Assembly (NCBI RefSeq): GCF_003515945.1
Contig: NZ_QWLM01000002.1
Location: forward strand, 243,417-307,416
Direction of reading: 5' to 3'
Source: Dermacoccus abyssi
Lineage (GTDB): Bacteria > Actinomycetota > Actinomycetes > Actinomycetales > Dermatophilaceae
DNA length: 64,000 nucleotides
The position numbers and the translations under genes were made by a program. How positions within the stretch are numbered: position 1 is the first letter of the stretch; every line of letters begins with the position of its first letter. Under the pieces are notes generated by a model. That model was not told the DNA's origin and did not search any database. It was given only the letters and a program-made list of their open reading frames with translations. Shown here one piece after another: positions 1-9,287 of the stretch.

Positions 1-1622
1 GAACATGGCGTCGGTGCCGTGAACGTGCGGCCACAGCTGGACCGACGGCAAGGTGCCGATGCGTTCGATCGGTTCGTCGTAGGCGTCGAGGAAGTACGGC
101 CAGGCGTCCTCCTGCACGACGTCGTCACGCGCACCGAGCACCTCACCGACGACGGCAATGGTTTCGGCCGGGTGCGGCGAGCACGTCGCGTAACCGACGA
201 TGCCGCCCGGACGCGTGGCGTCGAGCGCCGAGTTGAGCAGCTCCACCTGCAGGGCGGCGAGCTCTGCGACGTCGAAGGGACGCCGGCGCCAACGCGACTC
301 GGGTCGGCGACGCATCGCACCGAGACCGGTGCAGGGAGCGTCGAGCAGGACGCGGTCGTACGTCGCAGGTTCCTCGGACCCGAGCTCACGGCCATCACCG
401 GTGCCGACGTAGATCTCGGCGCCGTCGTCGAGCAGAGCGCGCAGCGTGCGGCGAACGAGCTCGGTGCGGTGCTCGCTCGACTCGTTGCAGAACAGGACGT
501 GTCCGCGCAGGTGCGCGATGGAACCGAGCACCGCCGCCTTGCCACCCGGCCCGGCGCACATGTCGAGCCACCGCTCGCCGGTCGTGGGGCGGGCCGAGGC
601 CTCGGCCATCTCGTTGTCGGCCTCGATCGGCTTCGCAGCTCGACGGGCGCTTCGGCCAGGGCGATGGCGAGCAGCTGAGAGCCTTCGTCCTGCACAGCAG
701 CGCGCGTCTCGCGGACGGCCGGGATGTTCGCCGGGTCGCCGAACGGCAGGGTGGCCGCGATGGGCGACAGATCGCTGAGTTCGGCACCGGCCTCGACGAG
801 TTCGTCGACGTCCGCGAGGCCTGGACGTGCCACGAGCGCGACGCGGGGTGCCTCGTTGTCCGCGGCGAGCAACGCGTCGAGCGCGTCGTCGAGGCTCGGC
901 TGACCTTCACCGCCGGCCGCTTCGTGACCGCGCAGTGCCTGACGCAGGGCCGAGACGACCCAGGCGGGGTGCGACGTCGCGATGGCGCGCACGTCGTCGG
1001 CGTCCTCGACGCCGCGGGTGAGGTCGGCGATCCAGGTGTCGCGGTCACGCTCCCCAGCGCGGCGCAGAACGGCGTTGACGAAGCCGGACGCACCGGCGCC
1101 CGCATGCTCACGAGCGAGCGCGACGGTCTCGGACGTCGCCGCGTGCGTGGGCACGCGCATCGAGAGCAGTTGGTGAACACCGAGGCGCAGGATGTCGAGC
1201 ACGATCGGGTCGATGTCGGCCGGCGCGCGGCCTGCTCCGACCTCGATGACCCGGTCGTAGAGGCCCTGACGACGGATGGTGCCGAGGGCCAGTTCGGTGG
1301 CGAAGGCCGCGTCGCGACCGCTGAGGTCGTGGCGGCGCAACACCTTGGGCATCTCGAGGTTGGCGTACGCGCCGTCGTCGACCGCGCGCAGAACGGCCAG
1401 AGCCGCGGTACGCGCCGGGTCGCCGCTGCGGCGTCGCTCGGACGGGGCGGCCGCGCTGCGGTGGCCCGCACTGCGCAGCCGGGCATCCGATCGCTCTCGG
1501 CCCTTGGCGTCACGACGCGAGGCGTCGTGGCCACCTCGAGAGCCGCGACCGTCACCGCGGTCGTCCCGTCGGGGGTTCGAGCCGCGGCCGTAGCCACCCG
1601 ATCCTTCGCGCGCGTCAGCCAC
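1..1622 (-). CDS. rsmB: RsmB, 16S rRNA m5C967 methyltransferase (3' end cut off by window; one apparent frameshift)
   Basis: RsmB (Fmu/Sun family) transfers a methyl group from SAM to C967 of 16S rRNA. After an RG-rich, variable N-terminal stretch of about 70 residues comes the NusB-like RNA-binding domain, then the methyltransferase domain. The latter shows CAGPGGK (SAM site), DAPCTGLG (motif IV Cys) and YATCSPHPAE (catalytic Cys). The GTG start at 1622 overlaps the fmt stop and has an AAGGAG site 9 nt upstream. The NusB-like half reads in one frame down to about position 639. The catalytic half continues in another frame, as if one C (plus strand) were missing in AGCTCGAC. Both halves are well conserved, so a base-call error is more likely than decay. 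The reading frame runs off the left edge after ...GTDAMF, so only a short C-terminus is missing. Confidence 0.9.
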   Translation of the reverse strand, partial: MADAREGSGGYGRGSNPRRDDRGDGRGSRGGHDASRRDAKGRERSDARLRSAGHRSAAAPSERRRSGDPARTAALAVLRAVDDGAYANLEMPKVLRRHDLSGRDAAFATELALGTIRRQGLYDRVIEVGAGRAPADIDPIVLDILRLGVHQLLSMRVPTHAATSETVALAREHAGAGASGFVNAVLRRAGERDRDTWIADLTRGVEDADDVRAIATSHPAWVVSALRQALRGHEAAGGEGQPSLDDALDALLAADNEAPRVALVARPGLADVDELVEAGAELSDLSPIAATLPFGDPANIPAVRETRAAVQDEGSQLLAIALAEAPVELRSRSRPTTRWPRPRPAPRPASGGSTCAPGRVARRRCSVPSRTCADTSCSATSRASTAPSSFAARCALCSTTAPRSTSAPVMAVSSGPRNLRRTTASCSTLPAPVSVRCVADPSRVGAGVPSTSQSSPPCRWSCSTRRSTPRVRAASSVTRRARRTRPKPLPSSVRCSVRVTTSCRRTPGRTSSTPTTNRSNASAPCRRSSCGRTFTAPTPC

Positions 1623-2552
1623 CGAGGCGTTCTCCTTCGTCGATTCGTACGCCGCGCGCCCAGTCGGCCGCGACCATGCTCTTCTTGCCCTGAGGCTGCA
1701 CCTCGAGCAATTCCAGGGTGCCTCCGACGGCGCCCACGAAGACCTGCTTCTTCGTCGCGCGCAGCGCACCGGCCGCCAGGGGCGGGTTCGCCTCGTCGGT
1801 CACCGCGAGGGTGCTGCGCAGCACCTTGAGGCGCTCACTACGGAACGTCGTCCAGGCCCCTGCGCCGGGGACGCGCCGCGAATGCGGCGGTCGACAGCGA
1901 AGGCGGGCGACTTCCAGTCGATCTGCACGTCCTCGACGAGGATCTTCGGCGCGAGGGAGACACCGTCGGCCGACTGGGCGACGGGCGTGACCTCTCCCGC
2001 TTCAAGGGCATCGAGGGTCTTGACGAGCAACGACGCTCCGCCCTCGGCGAGGCGTCCCAGCAGGTCGCCGGCCGTGTCCGTGGCGCGGACGGCCTCTGTC
2101 ATCGTGCCGAAGACTGGCCCGGTGTCGAGGCCCTCCTCGAGGAGGAAGGTCGAGGCGCCCGTGACATCGTCGCCGGCCATGAGCGCGTGCTGCACGGGCG
2201 CAGCGCCACGCCACGCGGGCAGGAGCGAGAAGTGCAGGTTGATCCAGCCCAGACGAGGCACGTCGAGGACGTCACGTGGGATGAGCGCGCCATAGGCGAC
2301 GACGGGGCAGGCATCGGGTGCCAGTTCGCGCAGACGTGCGACGAACTCGGGGTCGGACGGCTTGGTCGGCGTGAGTACCTCGACGCCGGCGTCCTCGGCG
2401 ACGCGACGCACCGGCGAAGCGGACGTCTTGCGACCGCGCCCAGAGCGGGCGTCGGGGCGGGTGATGACACCCACGACGTCGTGGGCCGAGTCGAGCAGTG
2501 CGCTCAGCGAGGGAACCGCGGCCTCGGGAGTGCCGGCGAACACAACGCGCAT
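1615..2552 (-). CDS. fmt: Methionyl-tRNA formyltransferase, interrupted by an apparent 1-base deletion
   Basis: Fmt formylates Met-tRNAfMet using 10-formyl-THF, producing the initiator tRNA. The ATG at 2552 starts [13 protein letters not shown], with GAAGGGA upstream. The family motifs are present: [13 protein letters not shown] (folate and catalytic region) and [10 protein letters not shown]. The frame breaks after [10 protein letters not shown]. The expected continuation, [15 protein letters not shown] and the C-terminal tRNA-binding domain to the stop at 1615, lies in another frame. Restoring one G (plus strand) at about 1861, between CCCCT and GCGCC, repairs it exactly. The break lies in the near-palindrome CCCCTGGCGCCGGGG, a typical spot for indel errors, so I treat the gene as probably functional. 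The stop overlaps the rsmB start, as expected for the metK-priA-fmt-rsmB cluster. Confidence 0.9.
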
Positions 2553-2640
2553 GGGAGCACGTCCCTTCGTCGAGTGGAGCGGGGTCGGGGTATCGGCCTC
2601 GGCCGACGTCCGGCCAAGTCTAGTGGGCGCGCTACCGCCG

Positions 2641-3366
2641 TCAGTCACGCACGATCGGCGCCAACGGCAGACCCCTCAGGAGCAGTTCGTCGCGCAGCGT
2701 GTCCGGGTCGGTGAACAGCAACGCGTCGAGCCCCGCCTGCTCGGCGCTCATGACGTTGGCGCTCGAGTCGTCGATGAACACCGCGTCCTCGAGGCCCCCG
2801 ATGTGACGGGTCACCTCCTCGAGGATCTCCCACACCTCCGGATCGGGCTTCGTCACGCCCTCCTCGCCCGAGACGATGATCTCCTCGAACAGATCGAGAA
2901 AGTCGTGCAGTTCTCGGGCGATCGGGAAGAGCTCGGCCGAGAAGTTCGTCACGGCGAACAGCGGCACCTGCGCTTCGTGGAGTTCCCGCAGGATGGCGAC
3001 GGTGCCGTCGATGGGCTCGCGGATGGCGTCGGCGTAGTGGTCGACGTAGGCCTGGCCCACCTCTCCGACGGCTGCGTCGTGTTCGGCGAGTTCGGCGACG
3101 ATCTCGGACCACGGCGTGCCCCCGTCCGCGCGCAAGTTGCGCCCGTGGAAGTCGATGGCGGCCTCGGCGAGAAAGGCCTCGGCGCGCTCGCGCCCGACGA
3201 CGGGTTCGAGGGCGAGCAACGGCTCCCAGCGGATGAGCACGTTGCCGATGTCGAAGACGACGAAGTCGACCGGGTTGGGGGCCGTGTCGTCCGTGAAGCC
3301 CCCGAGTTCCTCGAGATCGGGGCCGTCGATGTCGTCGAGTCTGCTCAGGTCAGGCGTCGAAGTCAT
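2641..3366 (-). CDS. HAD-superfamily hydrolase (IA, YihX-like)
   Basis: This 241-aa cytoplasmic protein has all four HAD motifs. Motif I is [10 protein letters not shown] with the nucleophile Asp near residue 38; the second Asp is replaced, giving DIGN as in YihX-type sugar phosphatases. Motif II is AVTNFS, motif III is the Lys of VTKPDPEVW, and motif IV is FIDDSSANV. It probably dephosphorylates a small phosphorylated metabolite, but the substrate cannot be read from sequence. The first 30 or so residues are an acidic extension. The start is supported by a TACGGT -10 box at 3374-3379, seven bases before the ATG, so the mRNA is probably leaderless and the gene has its own promoter although it sits between priA and fmt. 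Confidence 0.88.
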   Translation of the reverse strand: MTSTPDLSRLDDIDGPDLEELGGFTDDTAPNPVDFVVFDIGNVLIRWEPLLALEPVVGRERAEAFLAEAAIDFHGRNLRADGGTPWSEIVAELAEHDAAVGEVGQAYVDHYADAIREPIDGTVAILRELHEAQVPLFAVTNFSAELFPIARELHDFLDLFEEIIVSGEEGVTKPDPEVWEILEEVTRHIGGLEDAVFIDDSSANVMSAEQAGLDALLFTDPDTLRDELLLRGLPLAPIVRD

Positions 3367-3373
3367 GGCGCCC

Positions 3374-3379
3374 ACCGTA
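3374..3379 (-). promoter_or_regulatory. -10 box of a leaderless promoter for the HAD gene
   Basis: The minus strand reads TACGGT, then 7 nt, then ATG at 3366, with no Shine-Dalgarno sequence. This matches the actinobacterial leaderless layout TANNNT-N6-8-start. No clear -35 element is visible. Confidence 0.5.
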
Positions 3380-3391
3380 ACGGAGTGGTTC

Positions 3392-5656
3392 TCATGCCAG
3401 GCCGTCGAGCATCGGGTCGAGCCGCAGCGTGACGACCGGTTCGCGTGCCGCCGAGCGGGCGGCCTGCACGCCACGCAGCAGCTTCGGGGGCTCGGGCGCA
3501 CCGGGGTCGTTCCAGCGCACGAGGTAGCGCACCTTCGGGTCGTCGTCGTTCGAGCGGCCCGTCGCGCGATCGAACATGTGGCGTCGTCCCAACGGCAGTG
3601 GTCCGAGCACGTCGAGCGGCACGCCGTCGTCGTTCGCGCGGCGCGAGACCTCGTCGGCCACGTCCTGCGCCGCACGTCTCGGCCCCTCGAGCGCGGCCAT
3701 CCGGACGACCGGGGGTAGACCGACCTCGGCGCGTTCGGCCAGCTCGCGCTCGGCGAACCACCGCGGCGCCGCACGCACGAGCGCCTCCACGCTCGGGAAC
3801 GGCACGTGGCGCGGCACGCCGCACAGGTAGACCGCTCCCCCGTCAGCGGCGCCCCGCACGAGGCCAGCGGCGGTGGACCAGTGCGTGAGCGCCCGCTCGG
3901 ACGAGTCGAGCCCGGCGCGATCGAGCAGTGCCCACGCGTCGAGCAGGATGGCTGCGCTGTAGCCGTTTTCGGCGACCGGCTCCGCACCGGGCGTTGCGAT
4001 GACGAGCGCGGGGGTGTCGGGCACCGTGGCCAGAACGTCCGGTGCACCCGATCGGCGCACCGGCACGCCGGGGAAGGCGCGCCCCAGTTCCTCCGCGGTT
4101 CGGCCGGCGCCAACGACGAGCGACCTCAGTTCGTGCGCACCGCATTCCGGGCACGTGATGACGTGGGCGACGTGACCACACCAGCGGCACGTGGGTGTGG
4201 CCCCTTCATCGGCCAACCCCAGGGGCCCGTGGCAGACGGGGCACGCAGCCTTCGTGCGGCAGCGCGCACAGGCGAGCGCCGGAACGTAGCCGCGCCGCGG
4301 CACTTGGACGAGGACGGGGCCGTGTGCGAGCGCATCTGTCGCGCCGCGCCAGGCCTGAGCAGGAATACGCGCGCGGGCGGCCGGTCCGTGACGTTCGACC
4401 GCCCGGTCGTCACCTGTCACGACGACGGCCGCACCGGTTCGAGCCACAGCATCGACGGCGACGAGACCCCGGCTCTCCACCCAGGCCTCGACCGCCGCCG
4501 ACCGCGTGGGGCCCGCTGAGACGAGCGCCGCGCCACTGAGGCGGGCGCGCTCGCGCAGGACGTCGCGCACGTGCGGATAGGGAGCGTGGGGTTCGGCGTG
4601 CAGCGGGTCCGTGTCGTCCCACCACACGACGAGCCCGAGATCCTTCACGGGTGCGAACATCGCGGCCCGTGTGCCGACGACGACGTCGGCCTCACCGCGC
4701 ACCGCCTTGAGGAACGAGGTGTAGCGCGCCTGCGGCCCTTGATCGGCGCTGAGGCGCACGACCTTGTCTCGCCCGAGCAGTGCGGTGCAGGCCTCGAGCA
4801 CGCGCTCGACGTCGCGCGAGTCCGGCACGACGACGAGGCTCCCCCGCTTCGAGCGTCGAGCCGCGTCGGCGAGCTCGGCGACTGCCCCCGGCCAGGCGTC
4901 GTCACCGAACAGCCCGGGTGCCACGTTCCACGACGCGCGTGGGCCCTCGCCGTCGGCGATGTGCTTGAGCAGCGACAACCCGCCGCCGTAGTAACGCCAG
5001 GCGCTCGATGCTTCGTCGACCGCTGCCCCGGCAGGCTCGGCCGGCTCGCTCTCGGACCGCTCGCCGTCGCTCGGCGCACCCGGCGATCCGTCCGCCGCCG
5101 TCGTGTCCGACGCGTCAGCGGTCTCCCCGACGGCGACGACATCCGCCCTTTCTGACGCCGCGGCCTTCTCGTCCCGAGCGTCGAGCGCCGCCTCGGCGCG
5201 GGCGTGCCGGGGCGGGATGGCAAGGCGCAGGACGTCGCTGACGTTCCCGGCGTCACGAGCGGCCACGGCGCGAGCCAGCTCCCACACGTGCGGCGTGAGC
5301 ACGACCTGGGACGAGATGACGCGTTGGATGGGCCGCAGGGTGCCCGAGAACTCGGCCTGCTCCCGCAGGGCCACGACATAGCCGGTGATCTGCTGCGCCT
5401 TGAACCTCACCTTGACGGCGACACCGACTGCGATGTCGTCACGCATCTCCTCGGGCACCGTGTACTCGAACTCGCGGTCGAGGTGAGGCACTTCGAGCAT
5501 GGGCCAGACGACGGCGACCAGGTCGGGTTTCGACGCGGGCGCAGCGTCATCAGTCGTGTCCGTGCCGGTGGCGCCGGCAGGTTCCTTGCGTTGGGGACGC
5601 GCGGCCTCACGCAGCAGGGCCAGCTGTTCGCTGGTCGGTGCGTGCGGCTCGCTCAT
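3392..5656 (-). CDS. priA: PriA-like primosomal protein N' (degenerate actinobacterial form)
   Basis: PriA is the 3'-to-5' helicase that reloads the replisome at stalled forks. This 754-aa protein has the N-terminal 3'BD-like domain (PMLEVPHLDREFEYTVP near residue 50) and the paired zinc-binding cysteines CARCRTKAACPVC and CRWCGH...CPEC. It lacks a recognisable Walker A GxTGSGKT motif, and motif II DEEH is replaced by WDDTD. Actinobacterial PriA proteins are known to be degenerate in this way, so it is probably a structural loader without helicase activity. An Ala/Asp/Ser-rich linker sits near residues 165-220. The start is ATG 5656, supported by TATACA seven bases upstream; the open frame upstream of it is not protein-like. 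Confidence 0.9.
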   Translation of the reverse strand: MSEPHAPTSEQLALLREAARPQRKEPAGATGTDTTDDAAPASKPDLVAVVWPMLEVPHLDREFEYTVPEEMRDDIAVGVAVKVRFKAQQITGYVVALREQAEFSGTLRPIQRVISSQVVLTPHVWELARAVAARDAGNVSDVLRLAIPPRHARAEAALDARDEKAAASERADVVAVGETADASDTTAADGSPGAPSDGERSESEPAEPAGAAVDEASSAWRYYGGGLSLLKHIADGEGPRASWNVAPGLFGDDAWPGAVAELADAARRSKRGSLVVVPDSRDVERVLEACTALLGRDKVVRLSADQGPQARYTSFLKAVRGEADVVVGTRAAMFAPVKDLGLVVWWDDTDPLHAEPHAPYPHVRDVLRERARLSGAALVSAGPTRSAAVEAWVESRGLVAVDAVARTGAAVVVTGDDRAVERHGPAARARIPAQAWRGATDALAHGPVLVQVPRRGYVPALACARCRTKAACPVCHGPLGLADEGATPTCRWCGHVAHVITCPECGAHELRSLVVGAGRTAEELGRAFPGVPVRRSGAPDVLATVPDTPALVIATPGAEPVAENGYSAAILLDAWALLDRAGLDSSERALTHWSTAAGLVRGAADGGAVYLCGVPRHVPFPSVEALVRAAPRWFAERELAERAEVGLPPVVRMAALEGPRRAAQDVADEVSRRANDDGVPLDVLGPLPLGRRHMFDRATGRSNDDDPKVRYLVRWNDPGAPEPPKLLRGVQAARSAAREPVVTLRLDPMLDGLA

Positions 5657-5663
5657 GGCCCCA

Positions 5664-5669
5664 TGTATA
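5664..5669 (-). promoter_or_regulatory. -10 box (TATACA) of probable leaderless priA promoter
   Basis: TATACA lies seven bases before the priA ATG and just downstream of the metK terminator hairpin. priA therefore probably has its own promoter and a leaderless transcript. No convincing -35 box was found. Confidence 0.5.
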
Positions 5670-5712
5670 CGGCACACCTCCGACAACCGTCGAACCTCCC
5701 CGCGTGGACGCC

Positions 5713-5754
5713 GAAGGGCGCCGCCCCGTCCGGTGTGGACAGGCGGCGCCCTTC
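5713..5754 (-). terminator. Hairpin terminator after metK
   Basis: A perfect 13-bp inverted repeat (GAAGGGCGCCGCC and its complement) with a 16-nt loop lies about 20 nt after the metK stop. There is no long U-tract, as is common for high-GC actinobacterial terminators. Confidence 0.75.
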
Positions 5755-5772
5755 GCTCTGTGAGGTCGGTGA

Positions 5773-6990
5773 TCAGCCGGCAGCGCGCTGCAGTTCCTCG
5801 ACGCGGTTGGTGCGCTCCCACGTGAACCCGTTCTCCAGGCCGGGTGCCTCGGTGCGACCGAAGTGGCCGTAGGCCGCGGTGGGCTGGTAGATCGGGCGCA
5901 GGAGGTCGAGCTGCTCGACGAGCGCGGCGGGGCGCAGGTCGAACGTCGTGTCGATGGCCTTCTGGATGACGTCGAGCGGCTTGGTCTCGGTGCCGAAGCA
6001 CTCGACGTAGAGGCCGACCGGCTGTGCCTTGCCGATGGCGTACGCGACCTGCACCTCGCAGCGCTTCGCGAGGCCGGCGGCGACGACGTTCTTGGCCACC
6101 CAGCGCATGGCGTAGGCGGCCGAGCGGTCGACCTTCGACGGGTCCTTGCCGGAGAAGGCGCCGCCGCCGTGGCGGGCCATGCCGCCGTAGGTGTCGACGA
6201 TGATCTTGCGCCCGGTGAGGCCGGCGTCACCCATGGGGCCGCCGATGACGAACTTGCCCGTGGGGTTGATGAGCTGGCGCACGTTCGTGGTGTCGAGCGC
6301 GACGCCGCTGGCCGCGAGTTCGGCGATGACCGGGTCGATGACGTGGCGCTCGATGTCGGGCGCGAGCTGACCGCCCAGGTCGATGCCTTCGTCGTGCTGG
6401 GTCGAGAGCACGACGGTCTCGAGGCCGACAGCCTTGTCACCGTCGTAGGCGATGGTGACCTGCGTCTTGCCGTCCGGGCGCAGGTACTCGAGCGTGCCGT
6501 CCTTGCGCACGCGGGTGAGGCGCTCGGAGAGGCGGTGCGCGAGGAAGATCGGCAGCGGCATGAGTTCGGGGGTGTCGTCGCAGGCGTAACCGAACATGAG
6601 GCCCTGGTCGCCGGCGCCCTGCAGATCGAGCGGGTCGACGCCACCGTCGACGCGGTGTTCGTGCGCCTGGTCGACGCCCTGCGCGATGTCGACCGACTGC
6701 TGGCCGATCGAGACGGAAATGCCGCAGCTGTGCCCGTCGAAGCCCTTGAGCGAGGAGTCGTAACCGACCTCGGTGATGACGTTGCGCACGAGCGTCGCGA
6801 TGTCCGTGTAGCCCTCGGTGCGCACCTCTCCCGCCACGTGCACGAGGCCCGTCGTCACCATCGTCTCGACCGCGACGCGCGACTTCGGGTCCTTCTTGAG
6901 CATGTCGTCGAGGATCGCGTCACTGATCTGGTCACAGATCTTGTCGGGGTGACCTTCGGTGACGGACTCGGAGGTGAACAGACGGGTCAA
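5773..6990 (-). CDS. metK: S-adenosylmethionine synthetase
   Basis: MetK makes SAM from methionine and ATP in the cytoplasm. The 405-aa length is normal. The start of the protein, [21 protein letters not shown], carries the GHPDK substrate motif. [16 protein letters not shown] is the phosphate-binding loop (family signature 2). The start is a TTG at 6990, chosen because AGGAG lies six bases upstream and the conserved protein begins at [12 protein letters not shown]; no ATG or GTG fits. The gene lies 62 bp after coaBC and is followed by a strong hairpin at 5713-5754, so it probably ends a gmk-rpoZ-coaBC-metK unit. I see no SAM riboswitch in the short upstream gap. Confidence 0.97.
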   Translation of the reverse strand: MTRLFTSESVTEGHPDKICDQISDAILDDMLKKDPKSRVAVETMVTTGLVHVAGEVRTEGYTDIATLVRNVITEVGYDSSLKGFDGHSCGISVSIGQQSVDIAQGVDQAHEHRVDGGVDPLDLQGAGDQGLMFGYACDDTPELMPLPIFLAHRLSERLTRVRKDGTLEYLRPDGKTQVTIAYDGDKAVGLETVVLSTQHDEGIDLGGQLAPDIERHVIDPVIAELAASGVALDTTNVRQLINPTGKFVIGGPMGDAGLTGRKIIVDTYGGMARHGGGAFSGKDPSKVDRSAAYAMRWVAKNVVAAGLAKRCEVQVAYAIGKAQPVGLYVECFGTETKPLDVIQKAIDTTFDLRPAALVEQLDLLRPIYQPTAAYGHFGRTEAPGLENGFTWERTNRVEELQRAAG

Positions 6991-7052
6991 AGCGGACTCC
7001 TGACGTGGGCAGCGGCTGCTGACTGGGGCGCGAACCACCCCGTCACAGCATG

Positions 7053-8327
7053 TTACTGAGTAGTGAAGATAGACGCGGCGAGGTCGACGACCGCTGCCGC
7101 GATGTGAGACTTCGGGGCGGGCCCGACGGTGACGACCTCGTCGGAGTCGGCACGCAGCAGGTGGGCGGTCGACTCGTCCTGACCGAACGTGACGCCGTCG
7201 CCGACCTCGTTGGCCACGAGAACGTCGCACCCCTTGCGAGCGAGCTTGGCGCGGGCGTGGAACAGGACGTCGCCGTCGGCGTCGCCCGTCTCGGCGGCGA
7301 ACCCGACGATGACGCGACGACGCGCCTCCGAGTCGGCCTTCGCGTCACGCTGCGCGACGGCTTCGGCGAGGATGTCGGGGTTGCGCACGAGTGTGATGAC
7401 GGGCGCCGAGTCGTCGCCCGAGCCGTGCGTCTTCTTGATCTTCGACGTGGCCACCTCACTCGGGCGGAAATCGGCCACGGCGGCCGCCATGACGAGCAGG
7501 TCGGGCTCGGCCTCGAGCACCTTCTCGCGCATGGCCCGGGCACCCTCGACCGTGACGACATCGACGCGGGACGCAACGTCAGCGGGCGGCGTGGCCGTCG
7601 TGACGAGGGTGACCTTGGCGCCCAGGTCGGCGGCAGCTGCTGAGATGGCGAAGCCCATCTTCCCGCTGCTGCGGTTGCCGAGGTAGCGCACGGGGTCGAT
7701 GGCCTCACGCGTGCCGCCGGCGGTGACCAGCACGGTGCGCCCGGCCAAGGGCCCCTGTTCGCGGGCGACAGGAACCTTCTCGGCACCGTCACGGCGTGTA
7801 CCGCTCGCGGCCGCAGCCAAAGCGGCTTCGTAGATGACGTCGGGGTCGGGCAGACGGCCGGGGCCGGTGTCGGCGCCCGTGAGTCGACCCGACGCGGGCT
7901 CGACGATCGTCACGCCGCGCTCACGCAGCGTGGCGACGTTGGCCTGCGTGGCCGGGTGAAGCCACATCTCGGTGTGCATGGCCGGAGCCATGACAACCGG
8001 GCAGCGCGCCGTGAGCAGCGTGTTCGTCAGCAGGTCGTTCGCCATGCCACACGCGGCCTTGGCGAGCAGGTCTGCCGTTGCCGGTGCCACGACGACGAGA
8101 TCGGCGCTCTGGCCGAGCTTGACGTGCGGCACCGCGTGCACGTTCTCGAAGACACCCGTCTGCACCGGCTTGCCCGAGAGCGCCTCCCACGTGGGAGCGC
8201 CGACGAATTCGAGTGCAGCAGAAGTGGGCACGACCGTGACGTCGTGCCCACTCTCCGTGAAAAGACGAAGGAGCAACGCCGCTTTGTAGCCGGCGATGCC
8301 CCCCGTCACACCGAGAACGATGCGCAT
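7053..8327 (-). CDS. coaBC: Bifunctional CoaBC (PPC synthetase/decarboxylase)
   Basis: CoaBC performs two steps of coenzyme A synthesis: CTP-dependent joining of cysteine to 4'-phosphopantothenate, then FMN-dependent decarboxylation. The 424-aa protein has the flavoprotein CoaC half first ([15 protein letters not shown] at the N-terminus; the loop APAMHTEMW, where His replaces the Asn of the E. coli PAMNxxMW motif). From about residue 190 comes the CoaB half, with [25 protein letters not shown]. The start is 10 nt after rpoZ, in the conserved gmk-rpoZ-coaBC-metK order. Confidence 0.96.
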   Translation of the reverse strand: MRIVLGVTGGIAGYKAALLLRLFTESGHDVTVVPTSAALEFVGAPTWEALSGKPVQTGVFENVHAVPHVKLGQSADLVVVAPATADLLAKAACGMANDLLTNTLLTARCPVVMAPAMHTEMWLHPATQANVATLRERGVTIVEPASGRLTGADTGPGRLPDPDVIYEAALAAAASGTRRDGAEKVPVAREQGPLAGRTVLVTAGGTREAIDPVRYLGNRSSGKMGFAISAAAADLGAKVTLVTTATPPADVASRVDVVTVEGARAMREKVLEAEPDLLVMAAAVADFRPSEVATSKIKKTHGSGDDSAPVITLVRNPDILAEAVAQRDAKADSEARRRVIVGFAAETGDADGDVLFHARAKLARKGCDVLVANEVGDGVTFGQDESTAHLLRADSDEVVTVGPAPKSHIAAAVVDLAASIFTTQ

Positions 8328-8337
8328 CTCGCGAGAC

Positions 8338-8607
8338 TCAGGCTTCGAGCTTCTCGATCGAGAGCAGACCCTCGTTCATCTCGCGCAACGCAATCGACAG
8401 CGGCTTGTCGTTGGGCTGGGCCTCCACGAGCGGACCGACGTTGTCGAGCAGGCCGTCAGCGAGCTGGCTGTAGTAGCCGTTGATCTGACGCGCGCGCTTC
8501 GAGGCGTACGTCACGAGCGCGTACTTGCTGTCCGCGATCTTGAGGAGGTCGTCGATGGGCGGGTTCGTGATGCCGATGGGCTCGGCCTTGGTGCCGGACA
8601 CAATCAC
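8338..8607 (-). CDS. rpoZ: RNA polymerase omega subunit
   Basis: The omega subunit helps fold and assemble the beta' subunit of RNA polymerase. The 89-aa protein has the family core: [29 protein letters not shown] and [13 protein letters not shown]. It sits 11 nt after gmk and 10 nt before coaBC, the usual actinobacterial order, and is surely co-transcribed with them. Confidence 0.96.
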   Translation of the reverse strand: MIVSGTKAEPIGITNPPIDDLLKIADSKYALVTYASKRARQINGYYSQLADGLLDNVGPLVEAQPNDKPLSIALREMNEGLLSIEKLEA

Positions 8608-8618
8608 TCGTTTCGTCG

Positions 8619-9179
8619 TCAGTTTCCAGGGGTTCTCATCAATGATACGAGTTCTTCGGCTGCACGCCGAACGTCGTCGTTGACGATGACGTGGTCGAAC
8701 TCGGATTTCGCGGCCAGTTCGACCTTCGCGGTCTGGAGGCGTCGCTCGCGTTCCTCCTCGGTCTCGGTGCCGCGCCCGACGAGCCGGCGCACCAGCTCGT
8801 CCCAGCTCGGCGGCTCGAGGAAGACGAAGAACGCGTCGGGCGCGTTCTGCTTGACCTGGCGCGCACCCTGGAGGTCGATCTCGAGCAGCGGCAGCTTGCC
8901 CTCGGCCATCGCCTCCTCGACGGGGGCCTTCGGCGTGCCGTACGAGGCACGACCGTGGACGATGGCGTGTTCGAGGAAGCCGTCCTCGCGCGCCGTCCGG
9001 GCGAACTCCTCGTCGCTGAGGAAGCGGTAGTGGACTCCGTCGATCTCACCCGGGCGCGGCGGGCGCGTCGTCGCGGAGACCGAGAGCCACACCTCCGGGT
9101 AGTGCTCGCGGATGTAGGCGGCGACGGTGCCCTTGCCGACCGCGGTGGGGCCGGCCAGGACGACGAGGCGTCCACTCAT
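8619..9179 (-). CDS. gmk: Guanylate kinase
   Basis: Gmk phosphorylates GMP to GDP with ATP. The P-loop [10 protein letters not shown] is at residues 9-18; the GMP-binding region [19 protein letters not shown] and [11 protein letters not shown] follow. I chose ATG 9179 ([10 protein letters not shown]) because GGAAGGA lies seven bases upstream. A longer ATG at 9236 would add 19 unlike residues and has a badly spaced ribosome site. The 186-aa length is normal. mIHF usually sits between pyrF and gmk in this phylum, but the 108-bp gap here is too short to hold it. Confidence 0.95.
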   Translation of the reverse strand: MSGRLVVLAGPTAVGKGTVAAYIREHYPEVWLSVSATTRPPRPGEIDGVHYRFLSDEEFARTAREDGFLEHAIVHGRASYGTPKAPVEEAMAEGKLPLLEIDLQGARQVKQNAPDAFFVFLEPPSWDELVRRLVGRGTETEEERERRLQTAKVELAAKSEFDHVIVNDDVRRAAEELVSLMRTPGN

Positions 9180-9287
9180 CGAGGATTCCTTCCACGGCGA
9201 ACTGGTGCGAGACGCCCGCGAGGGCGTGTCGCTCATCCTTTCACAGGCCGACAGTTGGCGGCCCGGCCCCTGTTCAGGCCGAGCGAC

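Noticed and set aside
395..1597. 400-codon minus-strand frame over rsmB
   Set aside because: It is a shadow in the wrong frame. The RsmB motifs read in other frames, and this one gives only Arg/Ser/Pro-rich sequence.
6991..7052. Possible SAM riboswitch before metK
   Set aside because: The gap is only 62 bp and shows no SAM aptamer motif; metK also follows coaBC closely.
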